The position numbers and the translations under genes were made by a program. Positions 12,289-22,999 of a stretch of DNA of 64,000 nucleotides are shown here, piece after piece. Numbering within the stretch: position 1 is the first letter of the stretch; the number at the start of each line of letters is the position of its first letter. The notes under the pieces are model-generated. The model did not search any database and was not told where the DNA came from. It was given only the letters and a program-made list of their open reading frames with translations. Location: NCBI GenBank assembly GCA_003254905.1, contig QANU01006828.1, positions 1,121,886 to 1,185,885 of the forward strand, in the 5' to 3' direction. The stretch comes from Nissolia schottii. Lineage: Eukaryota; Streptophyta; Magnoliopsida; Fabales; Fabaceae.

Positions 12289-15200
12289 ATGGATCTGTGT
12301 GCCGTTCATGTGAAGAACCTCTTCCACGCAAACTCCTTTTGCCACAGGCCCATTTCCTCCAATTCGGGAAGGACCGGGCTTTCTTTCAGAGCTGTAGATG
12401 GACGAGACTTTGAGATTACAGTTTCGGGGCGAAAGTTTTGCTGTAAAGGGTATCGGCCATTTGTCGTCAGTGCTACGGGCAAGAAGAATCATGACGACTC
12501 CTCTTCTTCTGGTCTGTAATTTGCTTAAATTTCAGATTTCAATTTTCTATTTGTTATGGCCTTGGAACATCCTTTCCTCTTAATTATCCTGCAGTTAGCA
12601 AATGACGTATAATTAGAAATGGTACATAATGGGTTGATCATTTATGAAAATATCCTTGTTTGTGTAATCGTTTATTGATGGCGGTCAGCTTAAATTTTCA
12701 TCGCAGACTGCTCTTGGAATCCAAGCAAATTTGGTCCCCATTCACCATAGTTGACACAAAACCTTCCCCATATCATTTACAATTTTGCATGTTTACCTAA
12801 CCAGATGATACTATAATCAAAATGTTTTTTGCTCTGCTTCATCCGTAAGTTGTTCCATGTAAGTCTTTTCTTAGGGTGTGATTGGAATGTGGGGTAAGTT
12901 TTTATGGACGAGCCTCACGGAGAAATTTCCGTGGACGAGGTTCGCATTTTTTACACATCCATAGAAACTTCTCCCCCATTGTTTACCCTGTATCAAACAT
13001 ACTCTAACTGCCTGTGATATGCAAAGCCTACCTTTGGTAGCCCAAATCCCGAATTGATTTGTTTTATGCTTTATGAGGGAATGGTATGCTGTTTACCACA
13101 CCTCCCCTCTTACCTGGAAATTTATTGATTTTAGCTTACTACTGCCCCTTCGTTCCACAGAATTGCGCCTACCATTAGGATGTAATTGTTCATTTTTCAT
13201 CTACCATTTTGTCAATTCTATTTTTCTGTAATTTCTTTCGTTCTTCAGAAAATGAAGGCAAATCATGATTCAGATTCAATGGGATGCATCAAATGAAAGA
13301 ATCTATCCAACAAATGAAATTGCTGTTGCCCGTTGGAGTTCCTTCATGAGAATGAGTTGTAATTTCAGATTACAAGCTATTCCTTCCCATGTGAGAGAGA
13401 GCTCTATGTGTTGAATTGATGAAAATGAAGAAATTTCATCTGTCAACCCTATGTTTAGCTTCTAATCAGTTTTAAATTTGCCAACTTGGGCTATAATGGT
13501 GGTTTTAAAATATGAGTGGATAGTTTTGCTTTTGCAATTGTGTTACTTAAAGGTCAATTTAGTATCAAGAGTGAGGGTAGAAATTTCTGGAATTAGTTTT
13601 CCATAAAATTTTACTAATAAATCTAATCTACGAATTTCTCATCCTCATTTTTACACCCATACCTAACTAATTCAAAACTTAATTTCTTGCAAGCCTTGAA
13701 TCTTATTGAGTAAATTTAATTTTTAGTTCTAACATTTTGAAGTTGAGATCAGCTTGGTCCTAACTTTGTTTTTGACACAATTTAGTCCTAACGCTTCGAA
13801 TTTTGACATCAATTTCATCCATCATTGACTAATGAGGAGAGACAATTTTCACTCCATCAACTTGACGAAAAGATGAAATTGATATCAAAATTCAAAGTGT
13901 TAGGACTAAAATGAGTGTAAATTTTCAGGACCAAACTAATGTCCACTTCAAAATGTTTTGTCTAAAAAGGATATTTACTGAATATATGTTAAAAAATATT
14001 ATTCTAATAATAACTAGATAAAAAGAGTTGATGATTTAGATTGAGATTTTTGTTTGACAGTTGACTTGCTTGCATCTTATCTTTTAAGCCATTTCTCACC
14101 GATTCTTATTGCTATTTATGCTATTATCCTCCTCAAGGGCCTGGGATATATAATGTTGTTGTGAACGTTCTTTGAATCTAAGAGCCTTTTTTCTCTTTGG
14201 GATGGGTAAAAGTGAGCCCAAATGTTCTTGTTTCCAGACTGGTTGGTGTTATTTATTTTTTACATAAATCGCTGTGAATGGGGTAAGGTTGCTGCCTTGT
14301 GGCTTGGAGGTCATGGGTTTAAATCTTGAAAACGACCTATTTTCTTGTGGGAGCAAAGTTGTGTACATCTACTCTTTCCAAATCCCATCAGGGCGGAGCC
14401 TTGTGCCACAAGGTTGCCCTTTTATAAATCACCATGAATGGGACTGTTCTTCTGTTTTTGGTTCCTTCCCCTTGCTTCAATAATATTTTAATTTGGATTT
14501 TCTTTCTCTATGAGCAGTTTTAAGTTAACCTTTCAGGTTGAAGTAGTAATTTCTATTAATGGAACTATTCGTATACAGATTGAAGATATTTCGTAACCCT
14601 TAATGGCCCACAGTTCCCTTGCTTGTTTAAGTTTTTTGATCTCATACTTTTCTGCTAAACACTATTCAGTTATGCATATCACCTATCTCACAATGTTGAA
14701 TATTGATTTTCCTTGGTTGTTCTTGTAGTTTTCACTTTTCATTAAATCCATAGATTTTTTTTTTTAAAATAGAATTTTAGTAATGATACATGACCTAGAT
14801 AAGGCTTGGTTGTTTTCATTGTTGTGTAAAACTATTTCAAATATGTACATTACAAAATTCAAGATTGTGGTTACACAACAATGCATAATTGTTATAAACA
14901 CTGCTGCATGTTTAGACTAAATCACTCAATCATATTAGTGCATAAGAATTTAGAAAATGGGTTTTACCTGCAAATAATGCATTAAGATATGGATACAAGT
15001 TACTTAGGTATATGTTTTGCTTGTCGGATCTAATCTACAGTTGCTTATTCTTGATAGCGTCTATATTTTAATATGGTTTTCCTTTACTGATGTATAACTT
15101 TTCAAGGAACCCAGTTTTTTTGTTATGTTTTGAAAATGCAGTTTTGAATTCACACACATGTTTGGAATCATTTTTAAAATATAGGAATAGGAAAGAGGAA

Positions 15201-17081
15201 AATTGTCCCACTATTCAAGGCTTTAAGGTTATGATATCCTTTATTTGTATGACCTAATATTGATTTGAATTTAGAAAGCATGTTTTGATCCATCATTTAC
15301 CACTTGTCAGAAAGCATTGCATTTTAAATCAATTCCTTGTTTCTTATGGCATTAGTGTGTTTTCGTAATTTTTTTTTCAAGTAGCCAGCCAATTTTGGTC
15401 CCAAGGAATAGCAAGATGCTTATTTTTTTAATTTATTTACATAATATAGATTTTTTTTTGGATAAAAGACATAATATAGATTATGTCTGAAGAAGCAGAG
15501 GTACGTTGTTTAGTTCTCATGTGACATTGAACAGAGGCCAAGTAATTCTTGTCAACCACTAGGTGGTGTTGCTTCTTCAGTATAGTTTCCAGACAACTGC
15601 CTAAACATATATAGTAGGCAAAAAAGATGAGATTTTGAATTGATCACTGGCTATACATTGACATGATGAAGGTCATAACATTCTTTGTTTTACCATATTA
15701 ATCATCTTTTTAATTTCATTGTTTTCTACATTGATAGCAATCTACTTTCTCACGAGTTCCTTTTGTGTGGATATATTGATCATTATAGGTAATGGAGAAC
15801 AGTCTATTCCAGAAGGGGATGATGGCATTAGAGGCAGAGATTCCTCAGATAATGACAAATCAAATAACAGCTCGGAGAAATCTCGTCATACTAACTTGGA
15901 TTGGCGTGAATTCAGAGCAAAGCTGTATAGAGATGAGCTGGTAATGTTTTAGTTCCTATATGGGATCTGCAACTGGCATACTCTTATTATCCTCTAGCTC
16001 TTGTATGCCATTTTAAGTGGATAGATTTAGCTTCGTGAATTGTGAAATAAGAACTGTTTCAAAACATCTTTTATAATGATTCACATTGATATTTGATAGT
16101 TAGAGATTCGTCTATTTTTAATGGATTAGTCATCCACACTTTCCTTGGTTGAGGTAGACAACTTAACTTTGCCTGTCCTGTTAACCTGTTTAAGGGGATC
16201 AGGTTTTAGCCCTACAGGATTGATTGTTATTTTCACTTTTGCATTCCCCTCAGTGCCCTATTTGTTAGTTGTTGAAACTTGAAATAGTTTTTTGTTATTG
16301 ATTGGAGGCTATCATTAATGATTGAGTATATTTAAAAAGCAATCCAGTAGTTTTTTGAATATTTTCATTAATTGTTTTTCCCCCTTTTTGACCACTTCAT
16401 TAACAGAAAGACATATCTGAATCTGATACTCACAATCAGAGTGGGATGTTGTACAACTCCAAGACTCTTGCCGCAAAGTGGGCTCATCCTATTCCAGTAC
16501 CAGAGACTGGGTGCGTACTTGTGGCCACAGAAAAGCTTGATGGTGTGCGCACCTTTGAAAGAACTGTTGTCCTCCTTCTCAGATCTGGAACTAGACACCC
16601 ACAAGAAGGGCCTTTTGGAATTGTCATCAACCGTCCTCTTCACAAAAAGATTAAACACATGAAGCCTACCAATCATGATCTATTGACCTCCTTTTCTGAT
16701 TGTTCTCTACATTTTGGTGGACCTCTTGAGGCAAGCATGTTTTTGTTAAAAACAGGGGAGAAGTTGAAGGTTCCAGGTTTTGAAGAGGTAATCCCTGGAC
16801 TATGCTTTGGAGCTCGAAACAGTTTGGATGATGCTGCTGGGCTTGTGAAGAAGGGGGTTCTAAAGCCTCAAGATTTCAGATTTTTTGTTGGTTATGCTGG
16901 ATGGCAACTGGATCAGTTGAGAGATGAGATCGAGTCAGATTATTGGTATGTGGCTGCATGTAGCTCAAGTTTGCTTTGTGGTGCTTTGTCGGATTCTTCG
17001 GAAAGTTTGTGGGAGGAGATTTTGCAGCTGATGGGTGGTCATTACTCAGAATTGAGCCGGAAGCCAAAGCAAGATATGTAG
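12289..17081 (+). CDS. UPF0301 / AlgH-like (DUF179) protein, probably plastid
   Basis: Three exons, 12289-12511, 15789-15940 and 16407-17081, join in frame to 349 aa. The first 60 or so residues are rich in Ser, Arg and Cys and poor in acidic residues, as in a chloroplast transit peptide. Residues about 76-125 are an acidic, Ser/Asn-rich linker. The third exon holds the whole AlgH/UPF0301 domain: GCVLVATEKL, FGIVINRPL, LHFGGPLE, PGLCFGARNSLDDAA, then FFVGYAGWQLDQLRDEI and WYVAACSSSLL. In bacteria the family is a small single-domain protein of poorly known function. Plant members add the N-terminal extension. The biochemical role is unknown, and plastid location is an inference. Intron 1 (3.3 kb) carries a SINE and two foldback MITEs. 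Confidence 0.9.
12871..13007. mobile_element. Small foldback MITE in intron 1
   Basis: The left end TTAGGGTGTGATTGGAATG pairs with the inverted right end TTAGAGTATGTTTGATACA. A second, inner pair (GGACGAGCC and GGACGAGGTTCGC) also faces inward. Length is 137 bp with no coding capacity. The TTA/TAA ends suggest a PIF/Harbinger type, but a clean target duplication is not visible. Confidence 0.55.
13708..13980. mobile_element. Foldback MITE with long inverted arms in intron 1
   Basis: The arms are GAGTAAATTTAATTTTTAG and the inverse of CTAAAAAGGATATTTACTG. Inside them, matching GGTCCTAA, TTTAGTCCTAAC and ATCAATTTCATC blocks run inward for about 120 bases on each side. The element is nearly a complete 273-bp palindrome. 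A diverged flank pair (AATCTTATT and AATATATGT) could be an old 9-bp target duplication, which would fit a Mutator-like origin. Confidence 0.65.
14263..14443 (+). mobile_element. Au/TS-type SINE in intron 1
   Basis: The body (14281-14423) starts GGGTAAGGTTGCTGCC and contains a box B-like TCATGGGTTTAAATC. It ends AGCCTTGTGCCACAAGGTTG followed by CCCTTTT, the layout of a SINE found in many eudicots. The flanks ATAAATCGCTGTGAATGG (left) and ATAAATCACCATGAATGG (right) are a diverged target-site duplication. Confidence 0.75.
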
Positions 17082-17798
17082 TTACTTATGTGTGTATGGT
17101 TTCAGATTTAGTGTATGCAAGATGTTATGAAGCCAAACTGTACTGAAGTTCACTTTCATGCCAAATAAGTAGATAATTTATCCTCCCTTCGTGCTCTCGT
17201 GCTTATCATACCTTAATGGGTTCTTGTAATTATGCTTGTTGGTATAGTTTGATATAAGTATAAAATTGTGTCTTGGTTGTATTTTATGGTTAAACTACAG
17301 GATTTCCGCAGCGGATTCGTTGAATGGGTATTTCCAAATTCCAAGACGAAAAAATGAAGGACTAAAGAGCCATATTTCAAACGTAAAAGCGATCCAGATT
17401 ATGTGGCATATATAAAAATTCATATATGCGAAGTATTATTTTTGGTACATATAAATGAAGTATTTTGGTTAAATATTAAAATTTAACTGCATGGAAAAAT
17501 ACTTACTAGATTATTGGCCTTATATGTTAACAAGTTGAATAAGAGTTTTTTATTGTTATAAACTATAATCAAATGGAGGCACATGAACACGCATGTAAAT
17601 AATTTTATATTAATGACCATAATCTCTAAAAAGAAAAAAAGGAAGGAAAAAAAAAACCTTGAAAATTGTACTATTTAACTAAGTAGTGCAAGTAATCTCA
17701 CAAAGGCTAGTGGGAGGAATAATAGATAAGTGTGAGGATTCCTTGAGTTGACATAAATCCCTCGGATTGGATTTAAAGGCTGTAGTTTATCGGCGAAG
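17082..17798. other. Spacer: 3' UTR of the UPF0301 gene and promoter of the hydrolase gene
   Basis: AT-rich with no repeat or gene recognised. Translation of the downstream gene starts at 17799. No convincing TATA box was assigned. Confidence 0.4.
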
Positions 17799-18175
17799 AT
17801 GGGGCTAGCAACAGCAAGAGCAAGCATAGAGGCAGTTTGTGTTCGTGCAGCAATAAACAGTGCAAAGCCTCACCGTCGTCAGTGCCACTTACTCCCAACC
17901 TCTGCCTCTCCTCTCTTCTGTACGTTCTTTCTTTGTTCCCTCTACCTTTTTTTTATCACTATTATTATGTTATCATATTCATGCTCCCCCAGTGTTTGGT
18001 GAAGAATTCACCCCAACTTTCCTATAATGACAACGTCTTTGGTTTGGTTGTAGATAACTAACAGGATTTCCCTTGATCCAATTAAAGTATAAAATGTTTT
18101 TTTTCTCTTCCTTATTTGAAAAATCTTTAGAATAGTAGCCGTACTATTTCCTTATTATCCGAAATGTGCATGTCT

Positions 18176-18211
<36 letters not shown>

Positions 18212-20317
18212 CTCTTCTCTTTTACATGTCTGTTTTCCTGTTGACTTGTGAGGAGCAGCACTGGCTGCAGGCTCCAATTGATGTCTATACACGAATTGAA
18301 TGGCAGGTTTTAAGATAACTTGACTGGACTGATGTGCTTAAAAAGGATCTCAACAACCATCAGCCGAAAATCTATTGAAACAGGACTTTGGGTCATTGTT
18401 TCCGGGAAAGCAACATGGTTAATAAAAACATGGCCTATTTGTCAGATTTTTTAATTTGTGAGGGGTCCTATTTGGGGTTTACTCTAAAATGAATCTTCAT
18501 TTCTTTTTTTAAGTAGACAAATCTTTTTGTCCTTTAGCACCAGTAGAAGTCCTCGACACTAGCATACAGCACATTCTTCCTCTTCCTTGTTTGTTAACAC
18601 AGTGGTTAAACTCGTGAGTTTAGCAGACACTCGTGGATCATAAATTCGCCTTGTAACTTTGTCAAAGTTTACTTATGTTGAAAATAATAATAAAATTTAT
18701 TTATAATTTCATTAATATAATGTAATAAATTTATGGTAATGCAAATACACGTCAAAATTTTATTTTCAACATCATAACGAAGCAAGTACAAATTATAAAG
18801 TATGAAAAACAAATTAAAATTGCATAAAAGAAACATATCAAAACTTTATAATGTTGTAAATCCACGTAACATCAGTCAAGATGTAAATGTCTTCTACTCT
18901 GAAAGTTCTAATTAAGAATGCTCTTTGTGAAATTTCGTGTTTTAGAGGCTTGAGAGACTAAATTTTAACAAAAATAGTGAAATCGTGAGTTCACCTTAAG
19001 TTTATTCAAGTTGATTTAAATTTATTCACGTCCAAGCTTTTAAACAAGTTAATTTGATTTTGTGACATAAACTTGTAAACTCTTCTGAGTTAACTTTAAA
19101 CAAGTTAATTTGATTTTGTGACATAAACTTATAAACTCTTCCGAGTTTACTCTCGAGTTTGAGTTGCTTGTTTGTTTCTTTTTTCAATGTCGGTCTTCCT
19201 GTGTAGAGACATGTACTTAGCCGTATCCTATATAGGACCCCAAATCTTGCCTTCAAGATCAAGTTCAGTTAGTGAGTTCATTTTTGGGTTTCGTTTCTAA
19301 TAAATGACTCATCATTCCTGAATTACATAATGAACATGCTCTTATTCATATTATATATATTCATAATATTTGACCTGTCGAATGCAATTCTTCAGTTTGT
19401 TTCCCAAAAAAGTGCAATTTGAATCTTCAAAAATCAGTTGGAGATGCCGCAGAGTGGAAAATATCATGTGGATTACTGAAAGTGGAAGATGGTGTAAATG
19501 ATGACGCATGTGAGCTAGTCAATGGAGTGGAGCTTTCGGTTGGGGAGGGCGATGATATTATCGGTGCTTATCTGTTCAAGGCAGTCAAGAATAATAACGG
19601 AACTGGCATATTGCTTCTTTCAGATATTTTTGGGTTTGAGGATTCTTTCACAAGAGATTTCGCATATCGTGTAGCTTGCAATGGTTACAAGTATGTTCCT
19701 TAGTTAGTTATATTCATCAATCTTCTTGTGTACTTTTTTCCAATTGCTAGCACTTTGTAAAATTTACTTTCTCTCAACCAAATTGCAGCGTTCTGGTTCC
19801 AGACTTGTTTCGTGGGAATCCATGGGCAAGGGGGCAGCCGAAGAGTGCCGTTTTTGAGCAGTGGATTGCCAGACAGAACCCAGAGAGGATTGCGAAAGAC
19901 ATTACGACGTGGACAGAGTGGCTGGTTGAAGAATTAATGGCTGCAGGAATTTCTAGAAAACTCGGCATAATTGGTTTCAGTTTTGGAGGTGGCCTAGTGT
20001 TACAAGTGCTAGCCCGAGATAAAGGTGCCTGTTTTGGCACTGGAATCTCCTTTTATGGTGCATGGATGGATCGTGTGGCTGCTTTTCATGATATACATGC
20101 TCCTGTCTTGTTTATTTTAGGGGACAATGACCCGCTTTGTGCTGTTAGTGAAATCGAGAATATTCAGCGGAAAATTGATAGGGGCTCCAAAGTAGTCATA
20201 TTCCCAGGTAGAGGTCAAGGATTTGCCCACAGGCCCGGATCCCCTGAAGAAGATGTGGATGCAGAACAAGCCTATGTGGTTATGAGAGACTGGTTATATG
20301 ATAATTTAGCGGCATAA
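17799..20317 (+). CDS. Dienelactone-hydrolase-family alpha/beta hydrolase, probably plastid
   Basis: Three exons, 17799-17919, 19396-19690 and 19789-20317, join in frame to 314 aa. The N-terminus (MGLATARASIEAVCVRAAI, then a basic/Ser/Cys stretch) looks like a transit peptide. From about residue 75 the dienelactone hydrolase fold is clear: GAYLFKAV, GILLLSDIFGFED, NVLVPDLFRGNPW, then the nucleophile elbow GFSFGGG with Ser at about 203. LGDNDPLC gives the Asp (about 251-253) and GQGFAHRPG gives the His (about 286). Classical bacterial dienelactone hydrolase uses Cys at the elbow, while this protein has Ser, so it should be an active serine hydrolase whose substrate is unknown. The small first exon is supported by phase (TT joins T) and by the donor GTACGT. 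Confidence 0.87.
18176..18210 (+). repeat. (GTT)n microsatellite in intron 1 of the hydrolase gene
   Basis: About eleven uninterrupted GTT units. Confidence 0.95.
19041..19152 (+). repeat. 56-bp tandem duplication in intron 1 of the hydrolase gene
   Basis: TAAACAAGTTAATTTGATTT starts at 19041 and again at 19097. The two copies differ by a few bases (for example CTTGTAAACTCTTCTGAG against CTTATAAACTCTTCCGAG). Confidence 0.9.
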
Positions 20318-21350
20318 AATGACATACATGCGAAACTTTGTTTACATTTTCGACTTCCTTCTACCTTCTTTGCAACCATCTTTTCAACACGCAATTGGGG
20401 GGGTGGGGCGGGGTGGGGTGGCGCTCATGCATCCTCATTAATTGTTGGATCCACTTGCATCAATTTTACAGCCTGTTTGAACTCGGAATTGAATTTCCTC
20501 AGATTCATTTGGGTATCATATGCAAATCACTCTTCCTTCATGCATAAAAAAATACCACTCTTCTCTCTTCTCTTTTTCTCCTTTTATCTCCACTGTCCCT
20601 CTCTCTCCACTTGACTCTCTCCACTTTTGCTCTGCCATTAGTCAATCACTGCTTTTCTGGCTGCCCGCCACTTCCTTATAGTGAGAGATTCACAAGGTAA
20701 ATATCGCAAAACTAGTGATAAATTGTATGGGATAAATTGTGTATTGTAAAAAAAAAAANATCGCAAAGCTAGTGATAAATTGTATGGGATAAATTGTGTA
20801 TTTTAAAAAAAAAAATAAGAGAGAAAAAGAGAGGAAGGGGGAATATAAGAGAGAGACAAATATGTTGAAGAATCTTATGTCAAAGAAAAGAACAAAAAAG
20901 AAAATTAAAAAAGAACAATAAGAAAGAAGGGTGGTGTTGCTAGGTGCATGGTGGATAGGGGAAGAGACATATGAGAGACTTGAGTGGCAAAATTGAAAAA
21001 TAATAAAGATAAATGGGTAAATTAATTCTCACTTGAATTCAATTCTATCTCATTTTATCATTACAAATAGGCTGTTAAAGGTGTGATTCACAATTAATAA
21101 ATATTCCTATAATAATGCATTTTAATCAATGAAGCACTGGCATAAATATAGGATATGAGACATGACATGCGACACAAGGATACACAAACTTCAAAAAATT
21201 TATAAGACATGGAAATAACACAGATATAATTCAAGATTTATAATAATTTTATGATATTTTCATTAATGTCAAACTCTCAATTTTTAACAATTAAACTCTT
21301 TTCAAAAGATATCTGACCTTGTAGATAGTTTTTGTTACAAGCAATTCAGC
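20318..21350. other. 3' flank of the hydrolase gene, no further gene
   Basis: This contains a G-rich tract (GGGGGGGTGGGGCGGGGTGG near 20397), CT-rich DNA at 20560-20630 and the duplication at 20703. The rest is AT-rich with nothing recognised. Confidence 0.4.
20703..20815 (+). repeat. 57-bp tandem duplication with an ambiguous base
   Basis: ATCGCAAAACTAGTGATAAA at 20703 recurs as ATCGCAAAGCTAGTGATAAA at 20760. Each copy ends in an A run, and an N sits at 20759 in the first run. Confidence 0.9.
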
Positions 21351-21354
21351 AACC

Positions 21355-22040
21355 ATCGGCCACGAAGAAAAAATTTTGAGAAAAAATATTTTGTGGGACA
21401 ATAGAAAGACTAGATGGTCGTTTTGGGTGAAAATATAGTAAAAAACATGCATTTTTCAATATGTCATGTTGTTTGGGGTAAATGGAAAACATTTTTTTCC
21501 TTGAAATTTCCTTTTTGAGACACTGTATAGATGGAACCATAACCCATGAAGAAAAGATTCAAGAAAAAAAAAATGTTTCGTGAGACAACAAAGAGACAAA
21601 TTTGACAATTTTTGGAAGAAATACCGTAGAAAATGAACACTTTTCTGTATGCCCTACTGTTTGGGGTAAATGAAAACAATTTTTTCCTTGAAATTCCTTT
21701 TTTTAGATACTGTGTGGATGAAAACCAACCCTCAAGAAGAAAAAAAAAATCGAGAAAAAATGCTTCATCTGACAACAGAGAGACTACTAAGTTCTATTTT
21801 TTTTTTTTGGAAACACAGTAGAAAATGAGCATTTTTCTGTATATTTTGTTGTTTGGGATAAGTGAAAAACATTTTTTTTCTTGTGAAATTTCTTATTCTA
21901 AACACTCTATGGATGGAAACCAACACCCACGATGAAATTTTTTTGAGAAAAATTGCTTCGTGGGACAATAGTGAGACTAGGTAGTCCATTTTGGGTGAAA
22001 ATAAAGTAGAAAATGGGCAATTTTTTGTATTTCATATTGT
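21355..22040 (+). repeat. Short satellite array, about 185-bp units
   Basis: Almost four diverged head-to-tail copies start at about 21355, 21540, 21727 and 21921. Each has the order: AGAAAAA run, TTTTGTGGGACAA-like block, TAGAAAATG, CATTTTTCTGTAT, TTGTTTGGGGTAAATG, AAAACATTTTTTTCCTTG, then a CACTGTATGGATGGAAACCA block. The open frames reported on both strands follow the repeat and are not genes. Confidence 0.75.
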
Positions 22041-22089
22041 TTGGGGGCAAACCACAGCAATAGAGTCATGTATTATTCTGAGGAGCCCA

Positions 22090-22375
22090 ATGCATCTAGA
22101 TTGCAGAATGAAGCTGATTTGGTAGACGAGGTCCGAGAATAGACTATAAAACAAAAATTGGCTCAAAGATATAACCACTAAGTGATTCCCAAAAAATTTT
22201 GTCTTGGCAAAATCGTACTACGGAGAGGGAACATCGGACTAGCACCCATTGGCCAAGGAAAGCTTACTGCCGATTGGGAAGGCCCATACCAAGTAGTCAG
22301 TGTTCTTAGCAAGGGACCTACAAGCCATAAATTATGGAGGACATTGAAATACCAAGGACTTGACATGTAATAAAT
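22090..22375 (+). pseudogene. Ty3/gypsy polyprotein remnant (integrase C-terminal end)
   Basis: One frame reads EADLVDEVRE, a stop, LAQRYNH, a stop, then VIPKKFCLGKIVLRR, GKLTADWEGPYQVVSVLSKG and LWRTLKYQGLDM followed by a stop. The DWEGPYQV segment is the GPY/F module at the end of plant gypsy integrases. LGKIVLRR is the conserved block before it. In-frame stops show the copy is dead. Only the 3' end of pol survives. Confidence 0.75.
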
Positions 22376-22960
22376 CTTAGAAAAAAAAATTGTGTAAATG
22401 TATGTAAATGTACACAAGGAAAGACGAGATACATTTTCCTTTCTTTGCTCTCTTTGCTGGTTTGTCTCTGTATATTATAATTGAATGCAATTCTAAATGA
22501 GTTAGTCCGAGTAAAGAAACTCCTAATTCAAAATACAAGTTGCACACATTTCCCGAGGTCCCTAAGAAACCAAGAACTTTGGTCCCACGGTAAAAAAGAA
22601 AAGTTTGTCCCCATCACCAAGGTTCCTTGTTGGTCCGCGATGAAAACTCCCAACTTATGATTATACTATGGATATGATTTTGCTTTCCATAATAAACAAT
22701 ACAAACTAATTAATCTTGGTTGATTTGAGTTTTAACTCCCAACTAATGACTATAGCACGAATCAGATTACGCTCTCCAAGCAATTTAATTGATCAATCAA
22801 TCAATCATGCCTCAAGGCTACTAAGCATGGCAAATAAAAATTACATCTCATAACTACTAAGGAGCACAACAAATACGAGATCATGTTAATAATTGATTTG
22901 GTAGACGAGTATGCACCTTTGCGAAAAAACACAAATACATGACTGGATCTCGACTTGTCT
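22376..22960. other. Probable 3' non-coding/LTR-derived DNA of the gypsy remnant
   Basis: The stretch follows directly on the pol end and contains motifs such as AGTCCGAGTAAAGAAACTCC and repeated AACTCCCAACT. No second copy is in the window, so LTR boundaries cannot be set. Confidence 0.35.
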
Positions 22961-22999
22961 TACATATATATATATATAAAATGAAAAATACAAATATAT

